A stretch of 64,000 bases of DNA from Cladobotryum mycophilum (Eukaryota; Ascomycota; Sordariomycetes; Hypocreales; Hypocreaceae), in the NCBI GenBank assembly GCA_036429605.1, contig JAVFKD010000016.1:4526001-4590000 (forward strand), in the 5' to 3' direction. The first letter of the stretch is position 1, and each line of letters starts with the position of its first letter. Below the pieces are notes generated by a model that was given only the letters and a program-made list of their open reading frames with translations, had not been told where the DNA came from and made no database searches. Shown in pieces: positions 32,151-43,391 of this stretch. Position numbers and translations under genes: made by a program.

Positions 32151-33279
32151 CTATAACTATAAACTGAGTCCAGCAATAACACACAGGCTATGTCGTGTTG
32201 GTGGTGACTGGGGTGTGTAGGGTAGGTAGACTTGGTTGAAACATGCACCACCGTTAATGAGTCGTTAGGCTAGCTTGACAGGATCATAATGGGCTGTGCC
32301 TGAATTATCACTGGTAGATGGTTTTACAATGTTGGGTGTGCCCATCGGTGCCGAGCAAACTAGAGACAGCTAAAACGGTTACTATGCAATCTTACTCATT
32401 CTGGAGATGTGGGATGTAATTTGTAGAAGTGTATGCATACCCTGACACGCTGACTCCGCAAAATTTCAGCTTGAAATGGCAAATCCCACGGGCATCGTGA
32501 TGCTGATGGCGGTTATAGTTGCTGCAGACGTACATTTGGTCAGGGCTTATCTAGTGGTTATATGGATTTCTATCAGCTAGTTGAACAATTCCTTCACGCT
32601 CTTTCATCTCGCATTTGTCGGATGGACTTGTGTCGCCACTAATAATCAGTTCTTGTTTACCTTTATTAACAACTCGCTGGAGCTTTGTAACTTAGGATAT
32701 CAGTGTGGTGACTTTGTTCGTCATCATGGCCGAACCTAGATGTCTGTCCATCTTGCTCAGTGAATAGAAAATGATGCTTCCGCCCTGGCGCGGCCATGAC
32801 GGAACGGCTCCTGGGCTGAGTAAGTTGAATAGAGGTGGCTTGGTTAGCTTATTTGTTTGACTAAGATGGATGCGACTCTTCGCCTTTCCCATCGTCTTCA
32901 TCTGAGGGCTTGTGAGGTGTGTAAGGTAATGATCTGCGCAGATCTTAACCTCAGTTGACTTCGGACTAATAGAAAAGCTACGCTGGCCTTGGAGCGGGGA
33001 AATGGCTACATGCAATCTAATACCTGCAAGGCCATCCATTCTGTGCTGAAATGGATCTGCTGATACAAGAATCCACAGTTCAGCGTCGCATCGTCGAACT
33101 AACATTATGAGTAATGAAGTTGGCATCTGAGGTAATACATGCAGACGACGATATAGAGACGAGAAGAGGGGAAGAGGGGGTTCTCAAATTGAATATATCT
33201 GTGGATATAAATAGGCCTTGTTACCCAAAGATTATTCATTCTTCATCATCGCCAGCAATCTACCTTTACATCAATCACA
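32151..33279. other. Intergenic, no supported gene
   Basis: A 144-codon minus-strand frame at 32692-33126 has no recognisable domain or splice structure and is not called. The right end contains the promoter of the small gene at 33280. Confidence 0.45.
33206..33213 (+). promoter_or_regulatory. TATA box of the small four-exon gene
   Basis: TATAAATA about 67 bases upstream of the ATG at 33280, supporting a real transcription unit there. Confidence 0.5.
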
Positions 33280-33721
33280 ATGGCTATTGTAAGCTCTGCC
33301 TCTTCTCGTCAAGGAGCAGCCGAATACTAATAAGAACTCTAACTTTATAGAACGACGTCGTCCTCCATATCACAGGTCAGGTGGATTTCAGTAAAATCGA
33401 CAAGTAAGTGCTTGTGACTTATGGAAATTAACATGAAAAAAGAAAAAAGGAAAAAAGAAAAAGAAAACTTGCATTGTACGCAAAGACAATCCCACTTACT
33501 TGGCTATTAAATACAGCTACCTCAACCACGCGACCCAGAACCTCATGGCACTTCCGAGTATCCCGCCTGTCTACCACTTCAAGTACGTTAAATTTGAAGA
33601 AGACAGAAATATATATATAAACCATCAGAACGTTTTGTTAACAAATACCAGGGCTACCAATGAGGTCATCGAGGCGATCAAGGAAAGGTATGGTTCGGCC
33701 GTCTCGCTGACCATCCAGTAA
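33280..33721 (+). CDS. Small conserved-looking protein, 65 aa, four exons
   Basis: Exons 33280-33288, 33351-33403, 33517-33582 and 33652-33721 total exactly 66 codons with the stop. Donors are GTAAGC, GTAAGT and GTACGT and acceptors are TAG, CAG and CAG. The first exon holds only three codons (Met-Ala-Ile). The protein starts MAINDVVLHITGQVDF, continues through a YLNHATQNLM helix and ends KERYGSAVSLTIQ. It is soluble, with no signal peptide or Cys. No known family is recognised. Evidence that it is real: a TATA box 67 bases upstream, three consensus introns all needed to keep the frame, and protein-like composition. The second intron contains a 35-base A-rich stretch (33435-33469). Function unknown. 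Confidence 0.7.
33435..33469. repeat. A-rich low-complexity tract inside an intron
   Basis: Runs of A separated by single G residues in the second intron of the 65-aa gene; simple low-complexity DNA. Confidence 0.6.
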
Positions 33722-34259
33722 ATGGGCTGCTGTATCAATGCGGTCCCTTGATGAGGCGACGGGCTTGTCAGGATGAGGGCCAGCGTTTAGTGGCCTTGGC
33801 TGTAAAGTACACAATTCAATTCTCATTGCAATCAATGGATCCTTCTTCGCATCACGTATCAGTGCATGTAACCTTGCCATAGTAATTTGCCCCGTATGTA
33901 TGCTAAGGCGTAGTTATGTGAGACTTGTGGGCAAGGGGCAAAAGCACGGTGCATTTTAATTGGTTTTCGTATCATATCATTTGCATCTTGCTGCCACAGT
34001 ATTTCATCAACCGAAGCGCTGACTGGCAATGTCCGGCTGGGTTGGTTCTGGGGCGGTCATGTTTTAGGGGTTTCCTGAAAAATATCAGCACTGTCATTCC
34101 TCTTGTGGACAGAAAAGGCTTAGTCCTGCTCACTCACTCTCTGTCTCACATGATGTGTGATCTGTCCAAGTCCATGTCCGTGTGGAGTGGAAAGCGACAG
34201 CGTTGGCCCAAACCGTGGCATGCTCTAATGCTTTTACTTCTTAATCTGACAGGCAAAAC
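33722..34259. other. Intergenic spacer
   Basis: Between the small gene and the Zn2Cys6 regulator. The plus-strand frame at 33925-34275 is unspliced noise overlapping the regulator start in another frame. Confidence 0.5.
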
Positions 34260-36360
34260 ATGTCTCTCCTACTAAGATCCGAAGACACAAACGAGGCGCC
34301 GCCCCAGCGCCAGTTACGCAAAGTCCGCAAAGGGACACGAAGTTGTTGGGAATGTAGGCTTTGCAAGCAGTGCCACCAACTCTCATATGCCGTTACTAAA
34401 ATCTGCGCGTTCTCATCGCTCCTGATCTTTAGGTAAACGCCGCAAGATAAGATGCATATTTAGCTCCGAGAATGTCGAAATCTGCAATTGGTGTCTTGGG
34501 CGTGGCTCAAAGTGCATCAGTCAACAGTATTCGGAGGCTGTCAAAGAAGACAATGTTGATAACTGGACCTTGCCGGAGAGAATGGGGCGCCTCGAGTCCT
34601 TGATGGAGCGTCTAATAGAGAAAACAGAGTCTGTGGAGAGACTAGAGCGCGAGAAATCGGATTCTACGACAAGTACGAGAAGCGCTGTGGACAACATTGG
34701 CATTGACGTTGTTGACCATGCTGTGTCCAAGTCCGCTCATCCAGCTCACGTCGCTGTCGCCTCTATACTTCAAAACTCATGGGTATGCCGTGTCATTCTA
34801 TCTAGAGGGTTATTGCAGTACTAAGATCAACTGGCTGAATATTTGCAGTTCCAGTCTGAATTAGGGCTGCGCAACAATTCAACGCCTAAAAGGGTACCGA
34901 AACTCGAAAAGATCTCCCGCTCCCTCCTAACACTGATGCCATCCCGCCAAGCCATTGAGGTTCTCGACGCAGAAAGCTCTGCTTGGATCAATCAACTACT
35001 GCAGGCTCTTCCGTCATTCCAGCAACCGAATGGCTTCTCGCTCATCAAGACGATGCCTTTTGGGTCTTCGTCTCTCAGCCACCCAACAGTAATCGCGCGA
35101 TCGTTGATGTGCGTGGTTATTTGCTTGCAGCAACTTCCAAAGGGATTCGACATTACAACATTAGGACCTTTGACGCATCATGTTGACGAGCTTGTCGAAT
35201 CTATCACATCGACAATAAGCTCGTTGATTACCTCAGATGACGAACTAATCGCTACACCCGAGGGCATTGAGTGCTTGTTTCTTCAGACCATTTTCTTCAT
35301 TAACAGCGGGAAACCTCGAAGAGCATGGCTCAGTAATCGAAGGGCCTTGGCTGTTGCGCAAATAATGGGCCTACATGTTGACGGTGTTGGTAGCCAGTGC
35401 ACGCCATGGTCCTACATCATTCACTCTGATCGCTATCTCTCCCTGATTCTGGGGTTCCCCTGCGGCTCCATGGAAAGCGACGAGTCCTCCGCGCCTCATA
35501 TAATGCCAGGAAATGTCGAGGAGAAGCAACAGGATGTGCTCTATATGAAGGGGCTCCATCGTATTGCCGCGCGCATCATTAATAAAGAGCAATCTTCCAC
35601 GCAGAGCATAGACAACGCACTCGAGAATCTAGCTTCTTCCATGCCCCAAACCTGGTGGCGCAACGCCGATAAAAGCGACAACATGGAGCCACAGTCTCTA
35701 GCCAAGATATACCACCGTCTCAATATCCAGCTTTGGCACCATCAACTTTGCATGGCACTTCACCTACCCTTTATGCTAGATCAAGCCCCGCAGCGCAAAC
35801 ACGAATACAGCCGTTTCTCATGCCTCGCTGCCGCACGAGGACTCATTAGCACATACCTGTCGATCCGGACGAGCTTTGGCATGTTCTTGTGCTGTATGAC
35901 GAATTTTCAGGCATTTACTGCCGCAGTGATGCTCCTGTACAATTTGTCGTTGCCCAACGCGACATTTGAAGTGGGAAATTTGCCCGCCCAAAAAGAAGCA
36001 GACTGGAACTTGGTGGGAGATGTGATGAAAATGCTGGATCAGGACGTTGAGCGCTTTGAAGATGCTGTCGCAGCGCAGGCGTCGAATGTGTTGAAAATTC
36101 TCCAGATGGCTGTGCAAAACCCGCAAAGTCTACAAGGGGATAATGTTGACTTTACGATTCCTTATTTTGGTACAATTTCTATCGCGAGAAAGGCGCCAGT
36201 GCAGGATGTAAATGCAGGGCTGTCGACTACGGAGTTGCCGTCAGATTATGACTTGGCATTCATCGCGACGATTGACAGGTCACAACTAATTATGCCTGAC
36301 GGCGATGAACTGTTGCAGCAATGGCTCGTGGACGATCATGACTGGTCCTATGGAAATTGA
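34260..36360 (+). CDS. Zn2Cys6 transcription factor
   Basis: Exons 34260-34353, 34433-34782 and 34849-36360 give 651 residues. The C6 cluster is split by the first intron: RKGTRSCWEC joins to KRRKIRC, then C-x8-C-x2-C-x6-C ending at SKC. A short coiled segment (RLESLMERLIEKTESVERLE) follows, a typical dimerisation linker. The middle region is a fungal-specific transcription-factor domain (EGIECLFLQTIFFINSGKPRRAWL, RRALAVAQIMGLH, SLILGFPCGS). The layout closely parallels the regulator at 10.2-12.4 kb (same KGTRSC start, same cluster spacing, same PRRAWL-like core), suggesting both belong to one subfamily. It lies between the SDR/flavin monooxygenase genes and the coiled-coil gene. Target genes unknown. 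Confidence 0.88.
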
Positions 36361-36838
36361 AAGGCTCGATTAGGTGCAGATTTGGGGAGAAAAAGAAACA
36401 TATGAGGGGGCTAATAATGAAGCAATGTCAATGTTATACACAAATAATATGAAACCGGAACATCACACACGTGAGAGTGACGGCAGTGCTTCACAACGTT
36501 TGCACAATGCTGTGCTGTGATGGACCGTCAGAGCGTCTTGGACCATCGCTTCCATCGCATAGCCATCTTCCTGTGGCTGCTTACTCTTGCGATCTCATAA
36601 GCTGCTGCTTGCTGCGCATCATCAAGTGGCTACGCTAATGCTGAATGGGGAAAAAGATGATTCCAAATGCCATAAGACGGCTGAAATGACTCCAACCCCG
36701 GGAGATATAATATTATCTTCCCTTTCTGCACTTCAGGGATAATAAATGTTCTTCTAGATGTTTAACGGGCAGTCGAAGCAGGTTCACTCAAGAGGAAGTA
36801 TATGATTGAAACTAAGAGAAAGGCCGACATACACAGCA
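36361..36838. other. Intergenic spacer
   Basis: About 480 bases between the Zn2Cys6 stop and the coiled-coil gene. A TATA-like stretch (ATATAATATT) lies near 36705. No gene seen. Confidence 0.5.
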
Positions 36839-38131
36839 ATGGCTGACCACAAAACACCACTCGATCTTGGATTGAGTCCTGCTGTTCATGATTCTCTTCC
36901 CATCCTGGTTGGCCAACTTCACAATGCACACTTGCCACGGGATCCCCAAGCGGAGAGGAAGGTCCGTCGAGACATTGAAGCTGCCGCTTCTCTTCATACA
37001 CAGCTCTTGGGCGAACTAGCAACCACTTCAGACGCCCCAGGACAGCTAGGTAACAACGAACTCAAGCGTGATCACGCCGAGAAGCGCGTAAACGAGCTCA
37101 ACAGCGACCTCCAAGGCGCCATTGAAGTGATGAATGTTCGGTTCAAGAATCATAAGAGCTACCGCGATTCGGTGGGGAAGAAGCTCGTCTACACGCTGCT
37201 ACACAAAAAGGACAGCTTCGACAATAGGGTCATGCAAAAGGAAAAGGAATATCACGACGCGCTGGCTAGGCGGCGCAAGGTGGAAATCCTGCTCGCGGAG
37301 CTGAACGATTCCCGGGCGGCCTTGCTGGACGAGGCCAAAACGCTGGAAGAACAGGTCAAGCGGCACTCTGCAGCTCATGGGGAAATAGACAAGATGTACG
37401 CAACCATTTTCGACGGCCCCACGCCAGGATTTCCGGATGAGGATGAGCAAGAAAGCAGACATCAACAGGCCAAGACAGCTCATTCGACGAAGACGGTGTC
37501 ATTGAAGGCGACGGTGAGAGGCGTGATGATCGTCCAGGCCATCAAGGTAGCGATCCAACGCGCCGCATTCGAAGCGTCTAGGGCAAGCCTCGAAAGTCGA
37601 TCCAGTTTATTAGACACAGGTTACGTGAGAGTGATACTCGCACGCTGCATCCGATACCTCGACCGTGGGATCGAGCTCAGCGAGCAACTCACGGTGGGGA
37701 ACCTTGTGCCTCTAGATCAATCGCTCAAGTTTTCCAGGGATGTGGCACGAAGAAGCACCAAGACCAGACAGGAAATCGTAGCCGTCACCGATGGGCTGAA
37801 GAAGGCACTCGAAGATGCGCTAGAGGCACAGAAGGGCTACGTTGAGGAGATCAAGGCGCTCAGCGAGGCAGAACGGCGGGCGACCAGACAGACGGCGAGA
37901 TCTCTCGAGGATGAGAGACAGGCGCTGCAGCAGATGCGTCAAAGTGCGTTTGAAACCACGGTCGGGTTCGGAGCGGCGGCGCCTCCCTATCATGAGTGCT
38001 GTGACAGGGCGACTGCATTTGTGGAAGAGTCTGAAGCGCAATGTGCGCTTCTCATCCCGCCGTACATTGAAGAACTACCCGACGATGCGCAGCCTCCGCC
38101 AGAATATGCCTCGGCAACCATTACCTCATGA
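36839..38131 (+). CDS. Coiled-coil protein of unknown function
   Basis: Intronless, 430 residues from the ATG at 36839; the frame opens slightly earlier only at a TTG codon. Long charged helical stretches with heptad-like spacing fill residues 30-200 and 230-365. Between them is an acidic break (PGFPDEDEQES) and near the C terminus are two Cys (HECCDRA). The tail ends PPPEYASATITS, a PPxY-like motif of the kind recognised by WW-domain ubiquitin ligases (Rsp5). There is no signal peptide and no membrane segment. Composition and layout recall fungal cytoplasmic scaffold proteins, but no family is recognised, so no function is assigned. Confidence 0.7.
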   Translation: MADHKTPLDLGLSPAVHDSLPILVGQLHNAHLPRDPQAERKVRRDIEAAASLHTQLLGELATTSDAPGQLGNNELKRDHAEKRVNELNSDLQGAIEVMNVRFKNHKSYRDSVGKKLVYTLLHKKDSFDNRVMQKEKEYHDALARRRKVEILLAELNDSRAALLDEAKTLEEQVKRHSAAHGEIDKMYATIFDGPTPGFPDEDEQESRHQQAKTAHSTKTVSLKATVRGVMIVQAIKVAIQRAAFEASRASLESRSSLLDTGYVRVILARCIRYLDRGIELSEQLTVGNLVPLDQSLKFSRDVARRSTKTRQEIVAVTDGLKKALEDALEAQKGYVEEIKALSEAERRATRQTARSLEDERQALQQMRQSAFETTVGFGAAAPPYHECCDRATAFVEESEAQCALLIPPYIEELPDDAQPPPEYASATITS

Positions 38132-38353
38132 GTCTATAGTCCATGTATATTCTATATCTATACTGGTCGTTCATCTCCAATTACGCACGGCACATATTCT
38201 CACGTGAGCAAGCATCTTCATATTTTAAAGATTGAATTGAAGTTACCACAGCCACCAACCACATAACGCGTTATGCAACACGAGTTTATGACCCAGCTTA
38301 GCCGACTATCCTCCGCCCATTTCTCACTACTCCTTCATATACAGAGAGCACCC

Positions 38354-38847
38354 TTAATTCGACAGTTCGATAAGAGGCTTGCATCCAGCAATGATGGGGT
38401 GGCAATGCCCCAGGGTCATCGTGGCAACCTTCCTGTCAAGAAAGTGTGCCTCATCGGGTGCAATTATCTCGAGATAATACGGATCAGCAAAGGCATTGAG
38501 AAACACCTCCAGACTGGGGATCTCCCAAATCACGGCCCCGTCATAGTCCAAGAGGGAAAGCGGAACAGGCACCGCAGCCAGAGTTTGTCGCATATTGCTG
38601 GGCGTGTGGATCTAAACGAAACGAAACGAAGCCCGGGTTGATTAGTCCATATTCTATGCAGGCTCCTGCCTTTGGATCTTGAATCTCTTACCTGCGTATA
38701 TCCAACAAGATTGTGCTTCTGGGCCCATGGAACAACCTTTGGAGCATGAATGTTCCGCCAGTACGCGTAAAATTGCTCCTCCGACAAGTCAGGTCGTCGT
38801 TTGATGAAACTCAGCATATACAGCGGCGGCGGCGAAGGAGTCGACAT
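38354..38847 (-). CDS. EthD-type dimeric alpha/beta-barrel protein
   Basis: Exons 38847-38692 and 38611-38354 (GTAAGA donor, TTTAG acceptor) give 137 residues. The start MSTPSPPPLYMLSFIKRRPDLSEEQF-type with FYAYWRNIHAPKV is the diagnostic EthD opening. The second exon holds DYDGAVIWEIPSLE, a helix with FADPYYLEIIAPDE, and a C-terminal FLD segment, as in EthD-domain proteins of fungal pigment and polyketide pathways. Such proteins act as dehydratases, decarboxylases or stereocontrol proteins, or have no known reaction. The conserved His of NIHAPKV (H34) is the usual candidate catalytic residue. No signal peptide. It converges on the coiled-coil gene. No PKS is nearby. Confidence 0.82.
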
Positions 38848-40582
38848 TGTTCTCAAGAAAAGGAAGAGAAATAGTTTGTGTGGGAAGAAAACGGTCTATT
38901 GAAGGAAGGAGATGATTCTCTTGATCGAGGCTACTAAAGATTATCTGCATCTTTCCCATCCTCTTATATGTATCTTAGTCTCAAACAGAACTACAGTGGG
39001 AATGCAGTTTCGGCCGAGTCCCGGTCTAAATACAAATTATCATTAGTCCTCATTTCTATTTGCCTAGGATAAGCTGGTATTAATAATCTCATACGGCATG
39101 AAGCCTTGCCTCACTTTTGCTCCGCCGAGCTCGGCCGAATACCATGATTGGTTGGGTAAGCCTTGCTGTGTCGATCCAACGTTCATGCAAGGCATAAGCT
39201 AAGCCCTGCTTGTATTCATTTGACTCCCTTCAAATCAAAGTAGAAAGAGATATGTGGAGGAGAGATTGTGTCATTACCGTTGTTTCTGTTTACTACCGTT
39301 GTTGCCCCTTTTTACGTATAGCCTCTTATTACCCTTTATTCTTGACATCGCTCTTCGTTGCTTCGCGTCGTTGTCTGTGGCTATCGGTTCTTATACCTTC
39401 CATTATATCCCCCTTCTCCTCCTTCCCTCTCCTTATTCTCTAATTCGGTTTTATATATCATTCATATTTGTGATCACAAAGTTCATGCACGGGCTGCAAC
39501 CTACCCGAACGCACCGAACGGGTGGCGGATACTTCTGCAATTCGCTCAGGGATTTCCAGATTTGCCATCAAGACATGGCTTTGTTATTGCTACGGAATAA
39601 TTTTGGCATAATTTCGTGTTCTGTTGGCTCTTTGCCCTCAATCGCCACCAGTCAATCTTGTCAAACCATTGTGTCGCAATGTGACTCAACGAAGCGAATA
39701 GATTCAGTGACAACTTTTAGCCTAGAGTAGTAATTGCAAATGTCCTTCCGTAGCTGTATCATTACCCTCAGTGACAAATGAACTTGCATCGGAGGCGACT
39801 ATTACCACTACAGCAGATAGGTTTGACTTCTGGTCTCATTGACTGGGTAGGTTAGCCAAAGGCGTTCCCTTCGACTTGTTACTACCACTGGCGTCTTTCT
39901 TCAGCGACGTCATCTGTGTCTCATCCGACGAGGAAGTCGTAGCAGGTTGAAGCCATTGTTGGTGGAGCGACCTGAAGATTTAGTTGGATACACTCCGCGG
40001 TTGTCAATTTTACACTGGACATTGAGTACAAGGATGAGTCGAACCACTTTATTAGAATGATGACACCGAGCTCGTAATGAGTGTGGAGCGCCTCTGATGT
40101 GACAACCTGCCCGATGATATTGGAGGTCAAATTAGATACCCAATTGGGCCAGTCCGAGGGGTGTGAGACTTTATAAAGTAGTTCACAAATGTTTAGTTGA
40201 GTTATTGGGCTGTTAGGTCAGTCTTGAAACTGATAATGATAATGCAGTTTAGGGAGACAACTTTCAATCGTGGACCAAGCCAAACTACACAAAAGACATA
40301 GCTTAGTAGGGGCATCAACCCATCACGAAAGTGGCACCCCAGGTGGTGTCCCGGCAATTCCGAATTGACGTGAACATCTGATAAGACCTTCTACTCTCCA
40401 GAAAGAATTTGCTCATCCACAGATGATGAAATGCAGTAAATTCGTCGACCACCTCGTACTTTGCCCACCTTGATCAAGAAACCTTCATGTAGACCCTGAA
40501 ACATTATTGTCACTCGAGTGCCCCTTTTGTCCCCAGCTTGAGCCGCGGCTGAAAGCCTAATTACACGCCCAACTCTTACCCG
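38848..40582. other. Long intergenic region
   Basis: About 1.7 kb without a convincing gene. Overlapping frames at 39210-39730 translate a pyrimidine-rich stretch, giving Leu/Phe/Ser-rich peptides. No transposon ends or RNA gene recognised. Confidence 0.45.
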
Positions 40583-42718
40583 TTATTTAATCTTAAAAGT
40601 ATCATCAGTCCATTTATATAATCGATTCAACCTGCGCGCGAATATGGGAATTAAATAGCCTTCGATCCGCGAGTGGTGCGGTCGGTGCACCGTAAGCGAC
40701 TTTGTTGCCCTCATTCTCTCTGGAGGGAAGAAGGTGTAGACCGAACCAAACTTGGGCATGACGGTAAACCCCAAATCCGTCATTGCTGCTTCGAAAGAGG
40801 TCCAGTTAATGGCACCGCGCGACTGAGATTTGTCAAACAGGCTCTCGAAAACATTGGCTATTGAGGCGCTGACGATAAATGTTTGGGGGGAAGGGTTTCT
40901 TCTTGGGGAGGTGACTCTGCAGCGTGCGGTGCAAGTTCGAAAGCAGACGAATGCGATGGACGAGTCTTTTCCTTTTGCTTCCTCTGTTCTATACGCTTCT
41001 CCAACGGTTCTAGAGGCGGAACTGGCAAAGGTGTCCATTCGGCTTTTTGCTCCAATTTGGTCTTGACTTGCTCGTACTGATTCTGGAGATCAGAAAAGCA
41101 TTCTTCGACCAAATCCTGATACAGAAATCCAATTTTCGAGCCGGCTTTCTCAGCAACAAACTGGTCGAGCGCTCCCAACGCAGTGGAGGCGACTCCCGGC
41201 TCGAGAAGATTGTCAATAGGAACCACCCAATCACGGAGATCGACCTGTGACTTCAGCTGGTTCAATTCGGCCTCCAGCTCCTGAGATCTGGCGACAAACA
41301 TTTGACCCTTTTTGCGAGAGAGTGAAGGCATCGAGATCAACGGGGAAAGATCCCGAATGAAGCCAATGATGACAGCCAAATCACATAGGGCCTCTACTTC
41401 CCTCCCTTCCAATTTCTCTCTCTCCGTAGGGTGAGCCGTATGGAGACCGCCCAGCTTCCCCATCCAGTCGGCTGCCTTGGTAGCGTTGGTATCTGATTGG
41501 CAAAGTCGAAGGACGTAGTGGAGCTGTGGATCGGCTATCGTCAACTCATCAGGCTTGCCTTTCATGGCCACCTTTGCGTTTCCGAGGTTGTCGTATTTAT
41601 TAGAAAGCCGCTTGAACCACTTAGAACCCGTGCCCGTTTGGACGTGGCGCATAAAGAGGGCCTGCGCGCGGCCGTATTCAAGATGGCAAACATTGGAGAT
41701 CTCTTGCAAAACGATAGCTCGATAGACTTTGTCAGTTTTCAAGGTTTCAAGAAGCTGTAGGAGGCGGTTGATGTAATTCCAAATAGCAGCCGCTTTGATT
41801 GCGCTGTGAACTGCATCAAAGAAAGCGCCGCTAATGTACTTGTCAGTGTGAACAGCCAGTTGGCGGCCTTTTTCGTCGGCGATGAGCTCTGGCCGACTGA
41901 AGAAGAAAATATTGACTGAGTGAGACAGCACGACAGGCTCAACGGAGAGGAAACCCAAGTACTCTTGAAGTGATTCACTCTGGTCATGCGCGGTAGCCAG
42001 GAGATCTGGGAGCGCAAGCTTGGTTGACTGGTTTTGGATCGATAGTTTGGACAAGGCCTCTGTGGCCGCTTTGTCGGATTTCTGAGGCCGTCTCATCCGG
42101 ATCATGGTCGGCGAGCCCAGATCCAAGATGTCTTCAACCAGGATGTTGAGGCTCTGCAGCAAGGTGGCTTGTCTCTGGAGGATCAATTCTCCGGTGGACT
42201 GGGGAACACAATAGCCACGTTGCATGAGAGATTTGAAGTATGCTTCCATCGAAGCATTCTCAGAAACAATCTCGTAGGAAAACCCATATTGCTCATCGTC
42301 GTTGACGAAAAGAGTGTAACTATCCCTGAAAGAATTGACATGGCGGAGGTTCTTTGTGCGCACCATTTCTAGGATGAAGTCGCGGTCTCCCTTTCTCCCA
42401 TTGAATCCCTCACCATACTGTTCAAAGAGCGGCTTCGTGGCGCGGTGTTCAAGAAGGTCGAGGAGGAAATCGGATCCAGACTCTGCGATGTCGCGTAAAT
42501 TCCACTCCGGGGTGATTTTGAAGACATTCCCCAGAGACGCATCAGATGAATGTTTAAGCATAACCCCACCCGCAACACCAGCCTTGACGCATTTCTCCCG
42601 CTGACCCTTTTGAAAGGATCTCCATCTGCTCTCGATTGAAGCATGGGTGCTTCTTGTACTTCCGCGCGAGATCGCTATGAAGTTCTTTGACCACAGTACA
42701 TGTCTGAGATTCGTCCAT
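40583..42718 (-). CDS. Large conserved fungal protein of unknown function, two frame interruptions
   Basis: Read from the ATG at 42718, the frame begins MDESQTCTVVKEL. It must shift near 42645-42647 (one G too many on the plus strand) to reach RWRSFQKGQREKC. The long 600-residue body follows: EWNLRDIAESG, TKNLRHVNSF, LCVPQSTGELILQRQ-like and EPVVLSHSVNIFFFSRP. A second shift at the G6 run 40885-40890 (seven needed) leads into the C-terminal segment MPKFGSVYTFFPPE...IEGYLIPIFARR. The two shifts cancel, giving about 711 residues. The parts fit a fungal family of large proteins I recognise only by pattern, with no domain function known. Basic and soluble, with a Pro-rich linker before the C-terminal block. 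Either a recently broken gene or two homopolymer errors. Confidence 0.65.
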
Positions 42719-43391
42719 TTTTGGCGGCGAGCTTTCACCCCGATGATCTGCAGCTCTCATTAGCTATCTATCAGTTCCAGTGGCTAGAGAATAAGCTACA
42801 TTACCTGTTAATAGATTCGGAATACGAATGGGATGGACGTGTGGAGAAACTGAGGTCGACAGAACGGGCAAAGAGACAGAGCCATGGATGTTGAATTGAT
42901 GAGGGGAGGGGGCTGAGGAGGCACGACGTCATAAGACTAAGTGCATGCCAAATCAGCCAGATCAATTGACGCCCTCAGGATAAGAGCGTTAAAGAAAGGT
43001 GATGAAATATGGGAGGTTATTAACTAATTGTTATTTCTTTAACCTACGGTAGACTTACACTGTTTTGCTGATTTTCTGGCCCCCTGACAATGTATTTTTC
43101 CAAGATGCGTGTATCGAGGTTCACACCAGCCCCGTCAGCCACACCACCAGCCACAAATACTCCATATCAACTTGTCACAATGCGCGATCCTGATAGGGAG
43201 CATAGGAATTATGCAATCAAATAGCGTTCCATCACACACAAGGGCTCCTGAGCCCCGCGCCTTCATCCAACAGAGCCTAGCGCTGTAGCGCTTATCTTCA
43301 CCTAATCGTTACACAACTTGATCACAGTGACGCATGCCCTGGATATGAAAACGGGCTGCCTACCCCGTCACTTCGTATATTATGAAATGTC
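42719..43391. other. Intergenic spacer
   Basis: About 670 bases between the start of the large conserved protein and the 3' end of the GT-B-like gene. No gene seen. Confidence 0.5.

Noticed and set aside
32692..33126. A 144-aa minus-strand protein
   Set aside because: No domain, no conserved pattern and no splice or promoter evidence.
39210..39730. Overlapping membrane-protein-like frames
   Set aside because: They translate a pyrimidine-rich stretch, giving hydrophobic low-complexity peptides in two frames at once.
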